In this document: positions 20,079 to 27,816 of the stretch, in pieces
How the letters are laid out: each line of letters opens with the position of its first letter
Position numbering within the stretch: position 1 is the stretch's first letter
Virus record (IMG/VR): IMGVR_UViG_3300034066_000828
Location: 1 to 38,494 of that record
DNA length: 38,494 bases
Reading direction: 5' to 3' (one strand)
Source of the DNA: a virus
Notes under the pieces: model-generated
Databases searched by the model: none
Seen by the model: only the letters and a program-made list of their open reading frames with translations
What the model was told of the DNA's origin: nothing
Program-made: the position numbers and the translations under genes

Positions 20079-20908
20079 GAGTTTAACTTCTCCCAATAAC
20101 TTACAGGAAGAGTTGGATCATTTTTTTGATATGGATTGTCAATATTTGCTGGGCACATAGCACAAAAACACTCATCTTCCCTATTTAAAAATTCTTCAAG
20201 TTCTTGATCAGAACAGTTTATATCCAATGGTTTATATTTTAAATAAGGATCCCATTTTTTGTCAAGTTCATATTTTTTTGTTTGCATCGGTAAATATGCC
20301 AGAGGTGGACACTTCCACAATTTACCTTCATGTATTTGTAGAGCCTTTTTAGATAAGCATTTTTCCCAACTTTTTCTTGGATCATTATCTTCATATGGCA
20401 TCATATTATTGCCAAATCCTTTATATTGGGGCATCCATGTATCTGTTGTAAAGTCCCAAAATTCTAAATTTATTCCATACTGCTTTCTCCATTCTTTAGC
20501 CAATCTATATCCTTTTTTAAATTTATTTACATACCCAGGATGTATTTTACTATGAATTGAAATTGCTAAAGTAGTATCAGTATCAAGCAACGCTTGTGGT
20601 AAATCAGAGTGCATATGCAAAAAACTTGCATTTGATACTAAATCAATTGCAGTTGCAGTATCTGGCCACATCATTCTTACCAGATAAATTATATCAATTA
20701 AATTCTTATTAAGAGTTGGTTCTCCACCCAATATAGTAAACAATTCTGGTTGCAATCTTCTACTCCAAGAATACAACCATTCATCACATTCTTTTAGAGA
20801 TAAAGTTCCAGAATGTCCGTGATTTGAATAATGAGAACATCCTTCACAACTAAAATTGCAAGTATGCGTTACATGTAATTCTATGTGCGGAACTTTAAAG
20901 GTTTTCAT
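20075..20908 (-). CDS. Radical SAM enzyme, 277 aa
   Basis: The iron-sulfur motif C17-x3-C21-x2-C24 (HTCNFSCEGCSHY) and GGEPT at 61-65 define a radical SAM core that cleaves SAM to start radical chemistry. Further Cys at about 187 (EKCLSKKALQIHEGKLWKCP) and near the end (CFCAMC) could bind an auxiliary cluster, as in SPASM-type peptide and sugar-modifying enzymes. It overlaps the carbamoyltransferase gene by 4 bases, so the two are probably co-translated. It could supply the hydroxylated or rearranged acceptor that is then carbamoylated (inference). Confidence 0.88.
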   Translation of the reverse strand: MKTFKVPHIELHVTHTCNFSCEGCSHYSNHGHSGTLSLKECDEWLYSWSRRLQPELFTILGGEPTLNKNLIDIIYLVRMMWPDTATAIDLVSNASFLHMHSDLPQALLDTDTTLAISIHSKIHPGYVNKFKKGYRLAKEWRKQYGINLEFWDFTTDTWMPQYKGFGNNMMPYEDNDPRKSWEKCLSKKALQIHEGKLWKCPPLAYLPMQTKKYELDKKWDPYLKYKPLDINCSDQELEEFLNREDECFCAMCPANIDNPYQKNDPTLPVSYWEKLNS

Positions 20909-21072
20909 TTACGATTTTCTATTTTAACTTTATTTTTTTTAAGTTTATGTCGTTCCAAATATTTATCGAGATGTTCTTTACATTCAAAATGACAAACTTT
21001 CTTAACCTTATTTTCTTCATACTCCAATCTAAATGGAAAATTCGGATAAGGAAATCTAACAGTATCAATCAT
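20905..21072 (-). CDS. Conserved cyanophage-type protein, 55 aa
   Basis: ATG 21070-21072 is chosen (MIDTVRFPYPNFPFRLEYEE); two ATGs lie upstream but inside the previous gene. The core 'CHFECKEHLDKYLERHKLKK' with two Cys and several His looks like a small metal-binding treble-clef or ribbon. I recall close relatives in cyanophages, function unknown. Confidence 0.7.
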   Translation of the reverse strand: MIDTVRFPYPNFPFRLEYEENKVKKVCHFECKEHLDKYLERHKLKKNKVKIENRK

Positions 21073-21262
21073 TTTTTGTCCCACCATAAAATTTACTTTC
21101 TGAGCTTTGATATCCAATCTCCCAAGCAGTTTTTAACCATTTTTTGATCATAGAATAATCTTTAGTTTGAGACGCATACTCAAAATCATCCCAAAACCGC
21201 TCAGATCGATAGGAAAATCCCTCCAACTCATCAAACCAATCATCAAAAGTTTTGTAATTCAT
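21065..21262 (-). CDS. Hypothetical protein, 65 aa
   Basis: A 65-residue protein starting MNYKTFDDWFDELEGFSYRS, rich in aromatic and acidic residues, helical. It overlaps its upstream neighbour by 4 bases and the next by 8. Function unknown. Confidence 0.65.
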   Translation of the reverse strand: MNYKTFDDWFDELEGFSYRSERFWDDFEYASQTKDYSMIKKWLKTAWEIGYQSSESKFYGGTKND

Positions 21263-22059
21263 AACTCAATCTCAAAGTTAGGGTCAAAGTCCAAGTTCAA
21301 ATCTCTATTGTTGTAACCATTGTAGTATCCTCTGGGATTGCAAACAATCCGACATTCACCGATTTTATAGTCAAATGAAGTATGGGTGTGACCGTGGGAC
21401 CAGACCCTAATCTCAGGGTTGTCCAGGATGAGACCGTCAAGATCGCTGACATAGGCACCGTTTGCGATGCCCGATTTTCGGTATTTTTCGTGAACGGACT
21501 GGTAAGAAGGTGCGTGGTGCGTGAGAACCCAGATTTTCTGGTTTTTAAAAAGTTCTAACTGTTCCAGAAGAAACTGCTTAGATTTACGATGGAAACCATA
21601 TGTATCATCAGGATTCATCTTACGATACTTTGGAGTGATACGAATAGTCTTATAATCATTCATACACTGTGCCGCTTCCATCATTTCCAGGGCATTTCCA
21701 TTACGGAAGTCAGTCCAAAAAGTAGAACCGATAAAAACCCAATCAGCAATCTTCACCACATTATCTTCCATCAGTTGAATACCTTCAGGAAGATTCTCTT
21801 TTAGAACATTCCAGGTTCCTTCATAGTTGTATCCATATGCTTCATGATTCCCTGTGATATACAGAACATGCATAAAATTGTCAGCACACTTCTTTAGGAA
21901 GTTAGTATAAACTTCTTTGAGAGAACCATTCTTTTTGAAGTGGCGAGCACAGAGAATATCCCCACCAAGGATCAGAACTTCACCCTCTCCAAGGTCAGGA
22001 ACTCCATGCCCGTGTTCACACATTTCCAAATGTAAATCACTGACTAAACGAACTTTCAT
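21259..22059 (-). CDS. Calcineurin-like metallophosphoesterase, 266 aa
   Basis: The start ATG 22057-22059 overlaps the stop of the RlpA-like gene. All five metallophosphoesterase motifs are visible in order: DLHLE (8-12), GGDIL, GNHEA, THHAP and GHTHT. They coordinate two metal ions for phosphoester cleavage. Substrate cannot be told from motifs: nucleic-acid ends, cyclic nucleotides and dinucleoside polyphosphates are all possible. In T4-like phages such genes sit among nucleotide and repair genes, as here next to the RNA repair operon. Confidence 0.88.
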   Translation of the reverse strand: MKVRLVSDLHLEMCEHGHGVPDLGEGEVLILGGDILCARHFKKNGSLKEVYTNFLKKCADNFMHVLYITGNHEAYGYNYEGTWNVLKENLPEGIQLMEDNVVKIADWVFIGSTFWTDFRNGNALEMMEAAQCMNDYKTIRITPKYRKMNPDDTYGFHRKSKQFLLEQLELFKNQKIWVLTHHAPSYQSVHEKYRKSGIANGAYVSDLDGLILDNPEIRVWSHGHTHTSFDYKIGECRIVCNPRGYYNGYNNRDLNLDFDPNFEIEL

Positions 22060-22370
22060 CCAACTACTCTCCAACATACAGTAGCGTTACCCTTACTCGT
22101 AGAAGAAATATGAGCAAAGGCAGCATAAGAAAGATCCAAATCAGCATGACTATATGGACCACGATCATTTACTCTTACAATAACTTGTTTTCCGTTGTTT
22201 TGGTTCGTTACCCTAATTTTGCTACCCATAGGTAGATAAGGATGAGCTGCAGTCCAACGATAAGCATCAAACCGCTCACCGTTAGCAGTTGTTTGTCCAT
22301 GAAATCCGTCTCCAATTCCGTAAAAAGTTGCAATTCCGCAAGTCAATCCAGCAATAAGTGTGTCAATCAT
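22056..22370 (-). CDS. RlpA-like double-psi beta-barrel protein, 104 aa
   Basis: The sequence follows the RlpA barrel: GIATFYGIGDGFHGQTTANG, TAAHPYLPMGSKIRVTN, VIVRVNDRGPYSHAD and LDLSYAAFAHI. RlpA is a septal lytic transglycosylase in some bacteria. Only the barrel is present, without a SPOR domain, and the first 10 residues (MIDTLIAGLT) are too short for a normal signal peptide, so export is unclear. It may help attack peptidoglycan at lysis, or be a virion-associated murein hydrolase; both are inference. Confidence 0.8.
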   Translation of the reverse strand: MIDTLIAGLTCGIATFYGIGDGFHGQTTANGERFDAYRWTAAHPYLPMGSKIRVTNQNNGKQVIVRVNDRGPYSHADLDLSYAAFAHISSTSKGNATVCWRVVG

Positions 22371-22372
22371 AA

Positions 22373-22825
22373 TCAGAAGTTCCCCAGACCTTGTGCAACA
22401 TCAAATACAAAGATACCACGCTGAATCCACATATTTACCACACGCTGCCGATCATCAAAAACTCCAATAATATTATGAGTTTTCTGAATTTCGTCAGCAA
22501 TTTCACCTTTGACAATACAATCATCACGATGATCCTCATACTTTCTCATATAAATCTCATCATAAAAGATTTGATTGTCAGTCAACCATTGAACTGTTTG
22601 TTCCTTATAATCATCCGAACGACCAGAAACAATAATTAAATCAACTTCACAATCATTACGAAGTGCTTGAAATACTTTTTGAACTGCTAAATGAGGAGTA
22701 TCATTTACCAGACCTTTATTCCAAGCATCCCAATTACGGGGCTTAGTGGCAACATATTGTTTGCGATGATGGACATTACAAATAGTTCCATCCAAATCAA
22801 AAATAAAACAATTACGTTCAGTCAC
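22373..22825 (-). CDS. HAD 3'-phosphatase, T4 Pnkp C-terminal domain-like, 150 aa
   Basis: The start is GTG 22823-22825, in a GTGA overlap with the upstream stop and after GAGGAA. Motif I is FDLDGTI with Asp10 and Asp12. Later come IIVSGRSDDYKEQT (motif II), the Lys of DDCIVKGE (motif III) and GVFDDRQRVVNMW (motif IV). This matches the 3'-phosphatase half of T4 polynucleotide kinase, which removes 3'-phosphate from cleaved RNA. In T4 it is fused to the kinase; here it is a separate gene two places after it. Confidence 0.85.
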   Translation of the reverse strand: MTERNCFIFDLDGTICNVHHRKQYVATKPRNWDAWNKGLVNDTPHLAVQKVFQALRNDCEVDLIIVSGRSDDYKEQTVQWLTDNQIFYDEIYMRKYEDHRDDCIVKGEIADEIQKTHNIIGVFDDRQRVVNMWIQRGIFVFDVAQGLGNF

Positions 22826-23052
22826 ACCACTTCCTCAAAATAATAAAAAGCATCGTGGAACACTTCATCATCTTCTCCAAGACACATCCATCCAGCACAC
22901 ATACTATCAGAAAATTCTTCCCAGGCACGGATTGCATCAGAGTGTGAGATTTCATATCCACGATCCGCAAAGATCTTCACGATGCGGTCAATATCATTTG
23001 TATATTCAATATGATGATTATACGGTTCCTTGAACCTCAACTTTTTCAACAT
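22822..23052 (-). CDS. Conserved cyanophage-type protein, 76 aa
   Basis: ATG 23050-23052 is chosen, with GAGG about 10 bases before it. The 76-residue acidic product contains EPYNHHIEYTNDIDRIVKIF and DAIRAWEEFSDSMCAGWMCL, which I recall from cyanophages. It overlaps the kinase gene by 35 bases and the phosphatase gene by 4, so it is part of the RNA repair operon by position. Function unknown. Confidence 0.7.
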   Translation of the reverse strand: MLKKLRFKEPYNHHIEYTNDIDRIVKIFADRGYEISHSDAIRAWEEFSDSMCAGWMCLGEDDEVFHDAFYYFEEVV

Positions 23053-23506
23053 AATCAAAGTCCTCATTGCGAGTTGGAATTTCAAATTGATGCCACATCC
23101 TCTTTAAGATGCTTTTTGGAATAAACTTCCCTTCACGGTGATCGTTCCGTTCCAGTGCCTCCTCTAGTGATATGACAAAGTATACAGCATCCCTGCGGTA
23201 AATGGAAGGGACTTTAGAAAGTTTTTTCTTTCGGGTCTTGACTGATAAGTTTGTCTGATCCCAAATGATGTTCTTTCCTTTATCCTTTGCCATATTCAAC
23301 TCAAGTTCAAGTTCCCTAGTTGCATCATCAATCACATCATCAAAAATCTGATTATAAGTCAGACCCATTCGTTGTGCTTGTTTTTCAATGTAATTATCAG
23401 TAGAAAGAACTACTGCATCCTTCCAGTAGTCCAAGTTCTTCAGTTTTTCAACATATGTGGATTTCCCACAGGTAGGAATACCACAAAGCATTAAAAGTTC
23501 AGGCAT
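23018..23506 (-). CDS. P-loop polynucleotide 5'-kinase, T4 Pnkp N-terminal domain-like, 162 aa
   Basis: The start ATG 23504-23506 follows AAGGAG by 7 bases. Walker A is GIPTCGKST at 9-17; STDNYIE at about 35-41 supplies the general-base Asp expected after the P-loop; IIWDQTNLSVKTRKKKL matches the 'D.tn....R....' lid region of T4 Pnkp. The protein ends after the kinase domain, with no phosphatase part. It would restore 5'-phosphate at RNA breaks before ligation by the RNA ligase encoded upstream. Confidence 0.8.
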   Translation of the reverse strand: MPELLMLCGIPTCGKSTYVEKLKNLDYWKDAVVLSTDNYIEKQAQRMGLTYNQIFDDVIDDATRELELELNMAKDKGKNIIWDQTNLSVKTRKKKLSKVPSIYRRDAVYFVISLEEALERNDHREGKFIPKSILKRMWHQFEIPTRNEDFDYVEKVEVQGTV

Positions 23507-23975
23507 AAACATACTCCTTCCATTCAGGAACATTAGAGGTTTTTAAACTAATTGTCATTTTATTAAATGGTGCCTTTGGTTTTTGATGCAATGGAACTCC
23601 CCACTCTTCTGGTGTCCTATCACCTTTTTTCGTATTACATAACATACAAGCAACAACTAAATTTTCCCAGGTGTCTTTACCACCTTTAGATTTTGGTATT
23701 ACATGATCAATAGTAAGTTGTTTTATTGATCCACAATACTGACAACGATTATCATCTCTTTTATAAACCAACTGTCTTGATGGTTTACATGACATTATTT
23801 TAGAAATTGGTAACTGTATGTAATTAATTAAACGAATTACTCTAGATGACAGTAGTTGTGCTTTTTCTTTTAAAAGAAGCACAATAGCCCTTTTCCAATT
23901 ACAAAAATTTATTGGTTCATAACTTGCATTAAGAACTAATATTGTTTTATGTGGTTCTAGTAATATGGTTTCCAT
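23499..23975 (-). CDS. HNH endonuclease, 158 aa
   Basis: The zinc-finger HNH core is complete: CQYCG, LTIDHVIPKSKGGKD, WENLVVACMLCNTKKGDRTP. The N-terminus VLNASYEPINFCNWKRAIVL matches a widespread bacterial HNH family common in cyanobacteria. That suggests acquisition from a host, not a classical phage homing enzyme. It sits between the RNA ligase and the kinase and overlaps the kinase by 8 bases. It could nick host DNA, act in packaging, or be a homing element that spares its flanks. Confidence 0.88.
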   Translation of the reverse strand: METILLEPHKTILVLNASYEPINFCNWKRAIVLLLKEKAQLLSSRVIRLINYIQLPISKIMSCKPSRQLVYKRDDNRCQYCGSIKQLTIDHVIPKSKGGKDTWENLVVACMLCNTKKGDRTPEEWGVPLHQKPKAPFNKMTISLKTSNVPEWKEYVYA

Positions 23976-23979
23976 AAAT

Positions 23980-25122
23980 TTACCAAACTAAGTTTCCCCA
24001 CATCCAACGAGATTGGTCTATTTTAGTTTGTGAGGTTAATGATTTTTTAATAGATTCTACCAAGAGACTTTTAGAACCTTTTCCAGAATTCATTGCATAC
24101 ATGAATGGTTGTAAATGAGGACTAAGTTTTTGAACAAATTCTACAGCAAAGGATTTTTTATCTTGATAGTGTTTTCCTTTTTGATATGTCTCAGCTAAAT
24201 TAAATGCAACATCATCCACATTAATCCAAAATGCTTTTTGAAAATATTTCAATCTACTTGCATCAGAATCTAATAGCAAAGGAATTACATCATCAACTTT
24301 ATCTTCAATAATTACATCCAAAACATTTTTTTCTTGACTGATTTGCTCTTTAGTTTTATGACGAAGTACATACTCTTCCGCTTTAATTTTCAACATATGT
24401 CCATTGTCAAACCTTAGAACAATACCTTCTTCATCCTCAAGATTACGAACATACTCAACCAATTCTTGGATATTCATATTATCTGGCCATTTTTTAACCA
24501 GAGGAATATTATATTGTTCTGTTAGAAGACGCAGATTATTATATGAACAATAAGATCCATTTTTAATACTTCTTAGAGCAGTAAGAATTAATTTATCTTC
24601 TGGATAATCAACAACAATTCTGTTTTTACGAGAACACCATTCAAAGATTGCAGTTAAATTCCGAGCAATACAATGATTAATAAAATTTGCATATTCTGGT
24701 TTATCTGAAATAAAAATTTCAGCATTTATTGCAACATCAGTAATTCCTGCTTTTGTGGCAAGTCTAAATCCATGTTCTGTTGGAATAGGACGAATCATTG
24801 ATCCATCCATTTTTTCAAGAACAGTATGAAGATCAAATCCTACAGTATCAATATGAGTTTCTTCTCTTTCATTTAAATTAAAAAACTTATGATAGGGACG
24901 CGAAATCAAATTACCATCAACATCAAAAATTAATCCCCGACATTCCCTACGAATCATACCATTAATATCATTTTCATCATTAATATCAAAAGTATTATCA
25001 AAAGCTACAGCATAATTTACAACAGTATAGAATCCTTTATCAGTTACACGAAATTCGTCATAACCTTCAATAGCATTCTTAACTTGATCCAAATGTGTAA
25101 TTGTTGGAAATTTGTAATGCAT
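23980..25122 (-). CDS. rnlA: T4 Rnl1-type RNA ligase, 380 aa
   Basis: The ATP-dependent ligase motifs are in order: KMDGS at 104-108 (Lys104 is the AMP-bearing residue), AIFEW at 158-162, EEGIVLRF at 231-238 and LKIKA at 244-248. RECRGLIF (59-66) precedes motif I as in T4 Rnl1. The C-terminal 120 residues are helical, as in the tRNA-recognition domain. Length matches T4 Rnl1 (374). The known T4 role is repair of tRNA cut by host anticodon nuclease, together with Pnkp, whose two parts are encoded just downstream. Confidence 0.9.
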   Translation of the reverse strand: MHYKFPTITHLDQVKNAIEGYDEFRVTDKGFYTVVNYAVAFDNTFDINDENDINGMIRRECRGLIFDVDGNLISRPYHKFFNLNEREETHIDTVGFDLHTVLEKMDGSMIRPIPTEHGFRLATKAGITDVAINAEIFISDKPEYANFINHCIARNLTAIFEWCSRKNRIVVDYPEDKLILTALRSIKNGSYCSYNNLRLLTEQYNIPLVKKWPDNMNIQELVEYVRNLEDEEGIVLRFDNGHMLKIKAEEYVLRHKTKEQISQEKNVLDVIIEDKVDDVIPLLLDSDASRLKYFQKAFWINVDDVAFNLAETYQKGKHYQDKKSFAVEFVQKLSPHLQPFMYAMNSGKGSKSLLVESIKKSLTSQTKIDQSRWMWGNLVW

Positions 25123-25145
25123 GATTCTGGTTTACTATGTTCCAA

Positions 25146-25174
25146 TGGTAGCAAAAAAAGATCAAAAAGACAAC
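25146..25174 (-). promoter_or_regulatory. Possible promoter TTGTCT-17-TACCAT
   Basis: -35 TTGTCT (25169-25174) and a 4/6 -10 TACCAT (25146-25151), 17 bases apart, lie in the 68-base gap before the RNA ligase gene. No terminator is seen upstream. Confidence 0.4.
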
Positions 25175-25190
25175 AGGGTATAAATTATTC

Positions 25191-25424
25191 TTATCTTAAA
25201 AACCTGTCTGATAAGTCAAGAATAAAAAGTATTTCTTCTATGGTATTTTTATATTCTGGAAATCTAGCCATTATTTTTACCTTTGCATTTAATTTTTTTG
25301 CAAGATCCATCATTTCTGGTCGTTCCATCAACCATGTCCCTTCCTCATAGGACATGGTATCCTTTTTATTCTCTAATATTTTTTTAAAAATATTTTTATA
25401 AATTTTTTTATCTTTTTCTGTCAT
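25191..25424 (-). CDS. Hypothetical helical protein, 77 aa
   Basis: ATG 25422-25424 is chosen (MTEKDKKIYKNIFKKILENK). It is Lys-rich at the N-terminus and helical throughout, ending EEILFILDLSDRFLR. It overlaps the oxygenase-like gene by 17 bases. Function unknown. Confidence 0.6.
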   Translation of the reverse strand: MTEKDKKIYKNIFKKILENKKDTMSYEEGTWLMERPEMMDLAKKLNAKVKIMARFPEYKNTIEEILFILDLSDRFLR

Positions 25425-26124
25425 CCGCAACTCTCATTTTTTTATCTTTATCTGGATACATAAAATCTGCAACGATGACACATCTATAATAATCTTTTGC
25501 GACTATCGGAGGTGGATGTGCTGGTTGATGATTTACTGCAGAATGATGTAAAAGCAAAGAATTTTCGTCACCAGGAATTACAACTTCACGTCCATTATTT
25601 TCAATCAATGTTCCATAAATCCTTGAAGGATTTTGCAAATAAAAAATTAATCCCAAATCAAAATGTTGATGACTATGAGTATTTCCGTAGTTTATATACA
25701 ATTCTTCTGCATATTTTTCCTCAGAAACATCTCTCAATCTTTTTGCCCAATAAGATTGAATTTTTAATTCCAGAATTTTTGGATTATTTGTTATCTTTGC
25801 ATAATTGTACAAATGGGTTTTCACCATTTTAAAAAAATTAACCCAACATTCTTTATTTTTTAACTTTCTAGTACTAAGTTCTTTAGTTGCTTCTACCGAC
25901 AAATCCCAATTAGGATTTTTAGACAATTCATCGTCAATCTCTTCTAACAATGCTTGACGATCTTCTAAACTTAATACATTATATGCCCTATAAATTGTAT
26001 TACCACAAAAATCAAAATGATTGTGCGTTCTTGGATCATCTGGATATATTACATTATAATGATTTAAAGGACCATCTGGATCTTTTAAAATATCTGCATG
26101 TTTAACTCTTAAATCTTCTTCCAT
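25408..26124 (-). CDS. Putative 2OG-Fe(II) oxygenase, 238 aa
   Basis: The C-terminal half fits a phage-type 2OG-Fe(II) fold: SHQHFDLGLIFYLQNPSRIY with His154 and Asp156 as the HxD pair, IPGDENSLLLHHSAVNHQPA with a distal His at 194 or 199, and YYRCVIVADF with Arg214 as 2-oxoglutarate ligand. The N-terminal 120 residues are helical and not recognised. Substrate unknown. It is one of three such genes in the window. Confidence 0.6.
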   Translation of the reverse strand: MEEDLRVKHADILKDPDGPLNHYNVIYPDDPRTHNHFDFCGNTIYRAYNVLSLEDRQALLEEIDDELSKNPNWDLSVEATKELSTRKLKNKECWVNFFKMVKTHLYNYAKITNNPKILELKIQSYWAKRLRDVSEEKYAEELYINYGNTHSHQHFDLGLIFYLQNPSRIYGTLIENNGREVVIPGDENSLLLHHSAVNHQPAHPPPIVAKDYYRCVIVADFMYPDKDKKMRVADDRKR

Positions 26125-26134
26125 TTAATAACTC

Positions 26135-26380
26135 TCACTCATTTAATTCTTTTTGTAGTTTTTCTGCTTGTTTCATATATTTACGCATCATCAACCATTG
26201 ACTTACAGGATTGGTCGTAACTAAAGGATGAAATCTTATCATCCAAAAAAATCTTTCTGTGTTTATTTTTAATAATTTAATACATAAATCAAAAAATCTT
26301 ACCACATTTGGATCTGTTACCATAGCATAAGTAACAAATGCAAATATAGTAAGAAAGATTAATTGTAATTGAGTTAACAT
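26135..26380 (-). CDS. Conserved cyanophage-type membrane protein, 81 aa
   Basis: Residues 3-22 form a membrane helix (TQLQLIFLTIFAFVTYAMVT), and a second semi-hydrophobic stretch at 29-50 ends in FFWMIRFHPL. The C-terminal part is a basic helix (MMRKYMKQAEKLQKELNE). I recall relatives in cyanophages near uvsW- and uvsY-type genes, function unknown. Confidence 0.7.
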   Translation of the reverse strand: MLTQLQLIFLTIFAFVTYAMVTDPNVVRFFDLCIKLLKINTERFFWMIRFHPLVTTNPVSQWLMMRKYMKQAEKLQKELNE

Positions 26381-26412
26381 TATAAAATAACAACTTTATT
26401 ATATATCTTGAT

Positions 26413-26967
26413 TCAGTCCCACCAATGTTCTAAACATTTAATAGCATGATACAATTGCTCTGCGTAATATGTATCAGGATTTTCTACCTTTTTAAGTTCT
26501 TCTATGTATTGAATTATACCTTTTGTGACTGAATTGATTTTAAAATATTCATAAAATTGAAAACAATCAAATTTTTCAATATATTTAAACATACTATTCC
26601 AATTCTCCTCATATCCCTTGGTATATACCTCTTCTCTCTCCAAGTTATTATCATTTACAAATTGAATTGGAATATATTTCCTGTCGTCTAGTGCCTTTTC
26701 TTCTTCAGTCCTTTTTTCACTAAGAAGTTCTCTACCAGTATCTGCATCTAGCATTCTTATGCCATCTCTATATTTTTCATAGAGATCAAGATCAGTAACT
26801 ATTTCTGTTTTTTTCCATTCATTACATTCATCCATAAATCTTTGCTTTATGTATGAATATTCTTCAACCTCCCAAGCACGAAAGACAAGATTTAATTTAT
26901 AACATCCCTCATCATGGTATGAAGGCCAGTGCCGATAAGAAAAATGAGTAATCTCATAAGATTTCAT
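26413..26967 (-). CDS. Unknown protein, 184 aa
   Basis: A charged soluble protein starting MKSYEITHFSYRHWPSYHDE. It is mostly helical, acidic, with several Trp/Tyr-rich patches and the end YHAIKCLEHWWD. No motif recognised. It overlaps the oxygenase-like gene upstream by 4 bases, so the two are probably co-translated. It could be a partner or structural protein. Confidence 0.65.
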   Translation of the reverse strand: MKSYEITHFSYRHWPSYHDEGCYKLNLVFRAWEVEEYSYIKQRFMDECNEWKKTEIVTDLDLYEKYRDGIRMLDADTGRELLSEKRTEEEKALDDRKYIPIQFVNDNNLEREEVYTKGYEENWNSMFKYIEKFDCFQFYEYFKINSVTKGIIQYIEELKKVENPDTYYAEQLYHAIKCLEHWWD

Positions 26968-27443
26968 AGTTTTAGTCCCCCAACAAGAATTCTTTTTTGA
27001 TTGGAAAAAATAGCAGAATGAACAATATCCGAAGAAAATAATACCATTTTATTTTTAACTGGTTTTATTTTTATTTCAGAATCAAGATGGAGAACGGTAT
27101 CTCCATCATTACAAGAATTAAGATAAAGAATAAAACTATAGTCTTCATTATGATCGTGTTTATGTGGTGCCATTTCACCACCATTTTCATAATCAATCAT
27201 ATGCAAATAAAAGTATTTTAGTTTTTTATTTACATATTCCTCACAAGTAGATTTTAATTCTTCAATAATATCTAAAAATTCAACATCACCTACAAATTTT
27301 AGCAGATTTTTTGTTGCAAAGCAATTTTTAGATAGGCAGTTGTTTGTAGTATCTTGAAGTAAATCAGATTTATATTTAAAATATGATATCCATTTGTCAA
27401 AATAATCTGCATAATCATATTCAAGATGTTTTATCTGCCACAT
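26964..27443 (-). CDS. Putative 2OG-Fe(II) oxygenase-like protein, 159 aa
   Basis: ATG 27441-27443 is chosen; a TTG four codons upstream lies in the previous gene. The C-terminal half has a beta-helix pattern: GGEMAPHKHDHNEDYSFILY with His94/His96 and Asp97, a strand-rich middle, then FSSDIVHSAIFSNQKRILVG with His142 and Arg151. This spacing fits small phage 2OG-Fe(II) oxygenases. Metal ligand assignment is uncertain because several His and Asp are clustered. Confidence 0.6.
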   Translation of the reverse strand: MWQIKHLEYDYADYFDKWISYFKYKSDLLQDTTNNCLSKNCFATKNLLKFVGDVEFLDIIEELKSTCEEYVNKKLKYFYLHMIDYENGGEMAPHKHDHNEDYSFILYLNSCNDGDTVLHLDSEIKIKPVKNKMVLFSSDIVHSAIFSNQKRILVGGLKL

Positions 27444-27444
27444 A

Positions 27445-27639
27445 TTATTTTTCAATTTTCCAATTAGGATCTTTCTTTTTGTTGACCCAAAAATAATACA
27501 TCTTATTAAGAGATTCCAAATAAATCATATCATCCTTTTCATCTTTAACCCTACAAGAATGAAGGGAATTCATTATGGAAGAAAAGTTGTACTTTGCTTT
27601 TTTGGTGATAGGAGAGACGTAGATGAATTTAGATTTCAT
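27445..27639 (-). CDS. Conserved cyanophage-type protein, 64 aa
   Basis: A 64-residue basic protein starting MKSKFIYVSPITKKAKYNFS and continuing IMNSLHSCRVKDEKDDMIYL. I recall this as a common cyanophage small protein, function unknown. It begins three bases after the preceding stop. Confidence 0.75.
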   Translation of the reverse strand: MKSKFIYVSPITKKAKYNFSSIMNSLHSCRVKDEKDDMIYLESLNKMYYFWVNKKKDPNWKIEK

Positions 27640-27642
27640 AAT

Positions 27643-27816
27643 TTAATTAATAAAAACAGTTCCAGATTTGGGTTGAGACGAATGTTGTTTGATAAAATTG
27701 CGGGCAGAACGTTCGGTCCTACAGACCTTTAACTGCTGTCCATCATAAATGACCATAAGTTGATTTCCAAATGGAACGGCGGCATAACCATCTTTAGTAA
27801 TAAATCCTTCTTTCAT
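27643..27816 (-). CDS. Conserved cyanophage-type protein, 57 aa
   Basis: A 57-residue basic protein starting MKEGFITKDGYAAVPFGNQL and continuing VIYDGQQLKVCRTERSARNF. It is strand-rich, then a helix, like a small DNA- or RNA-binding fold. It starts in an ATGA overlap with the helicase gene. I recall it from cyanophages, function unknown. Confidence 0.75.
   Translation of the reverse strand: MKEGFITKDGYAAVPFGNQLMVIYDGQQLKVCRTERSARNFIKQHSSQPKSGTVFIN

Noticed and set aside
20960-20967. GATAAATA, an exact late-promoter octamer
   Set aside because: It encodes the conserved DKY of a coding sequence (LDKYLERHKL) and is 52 bases from the next start; coding constraint explains it.
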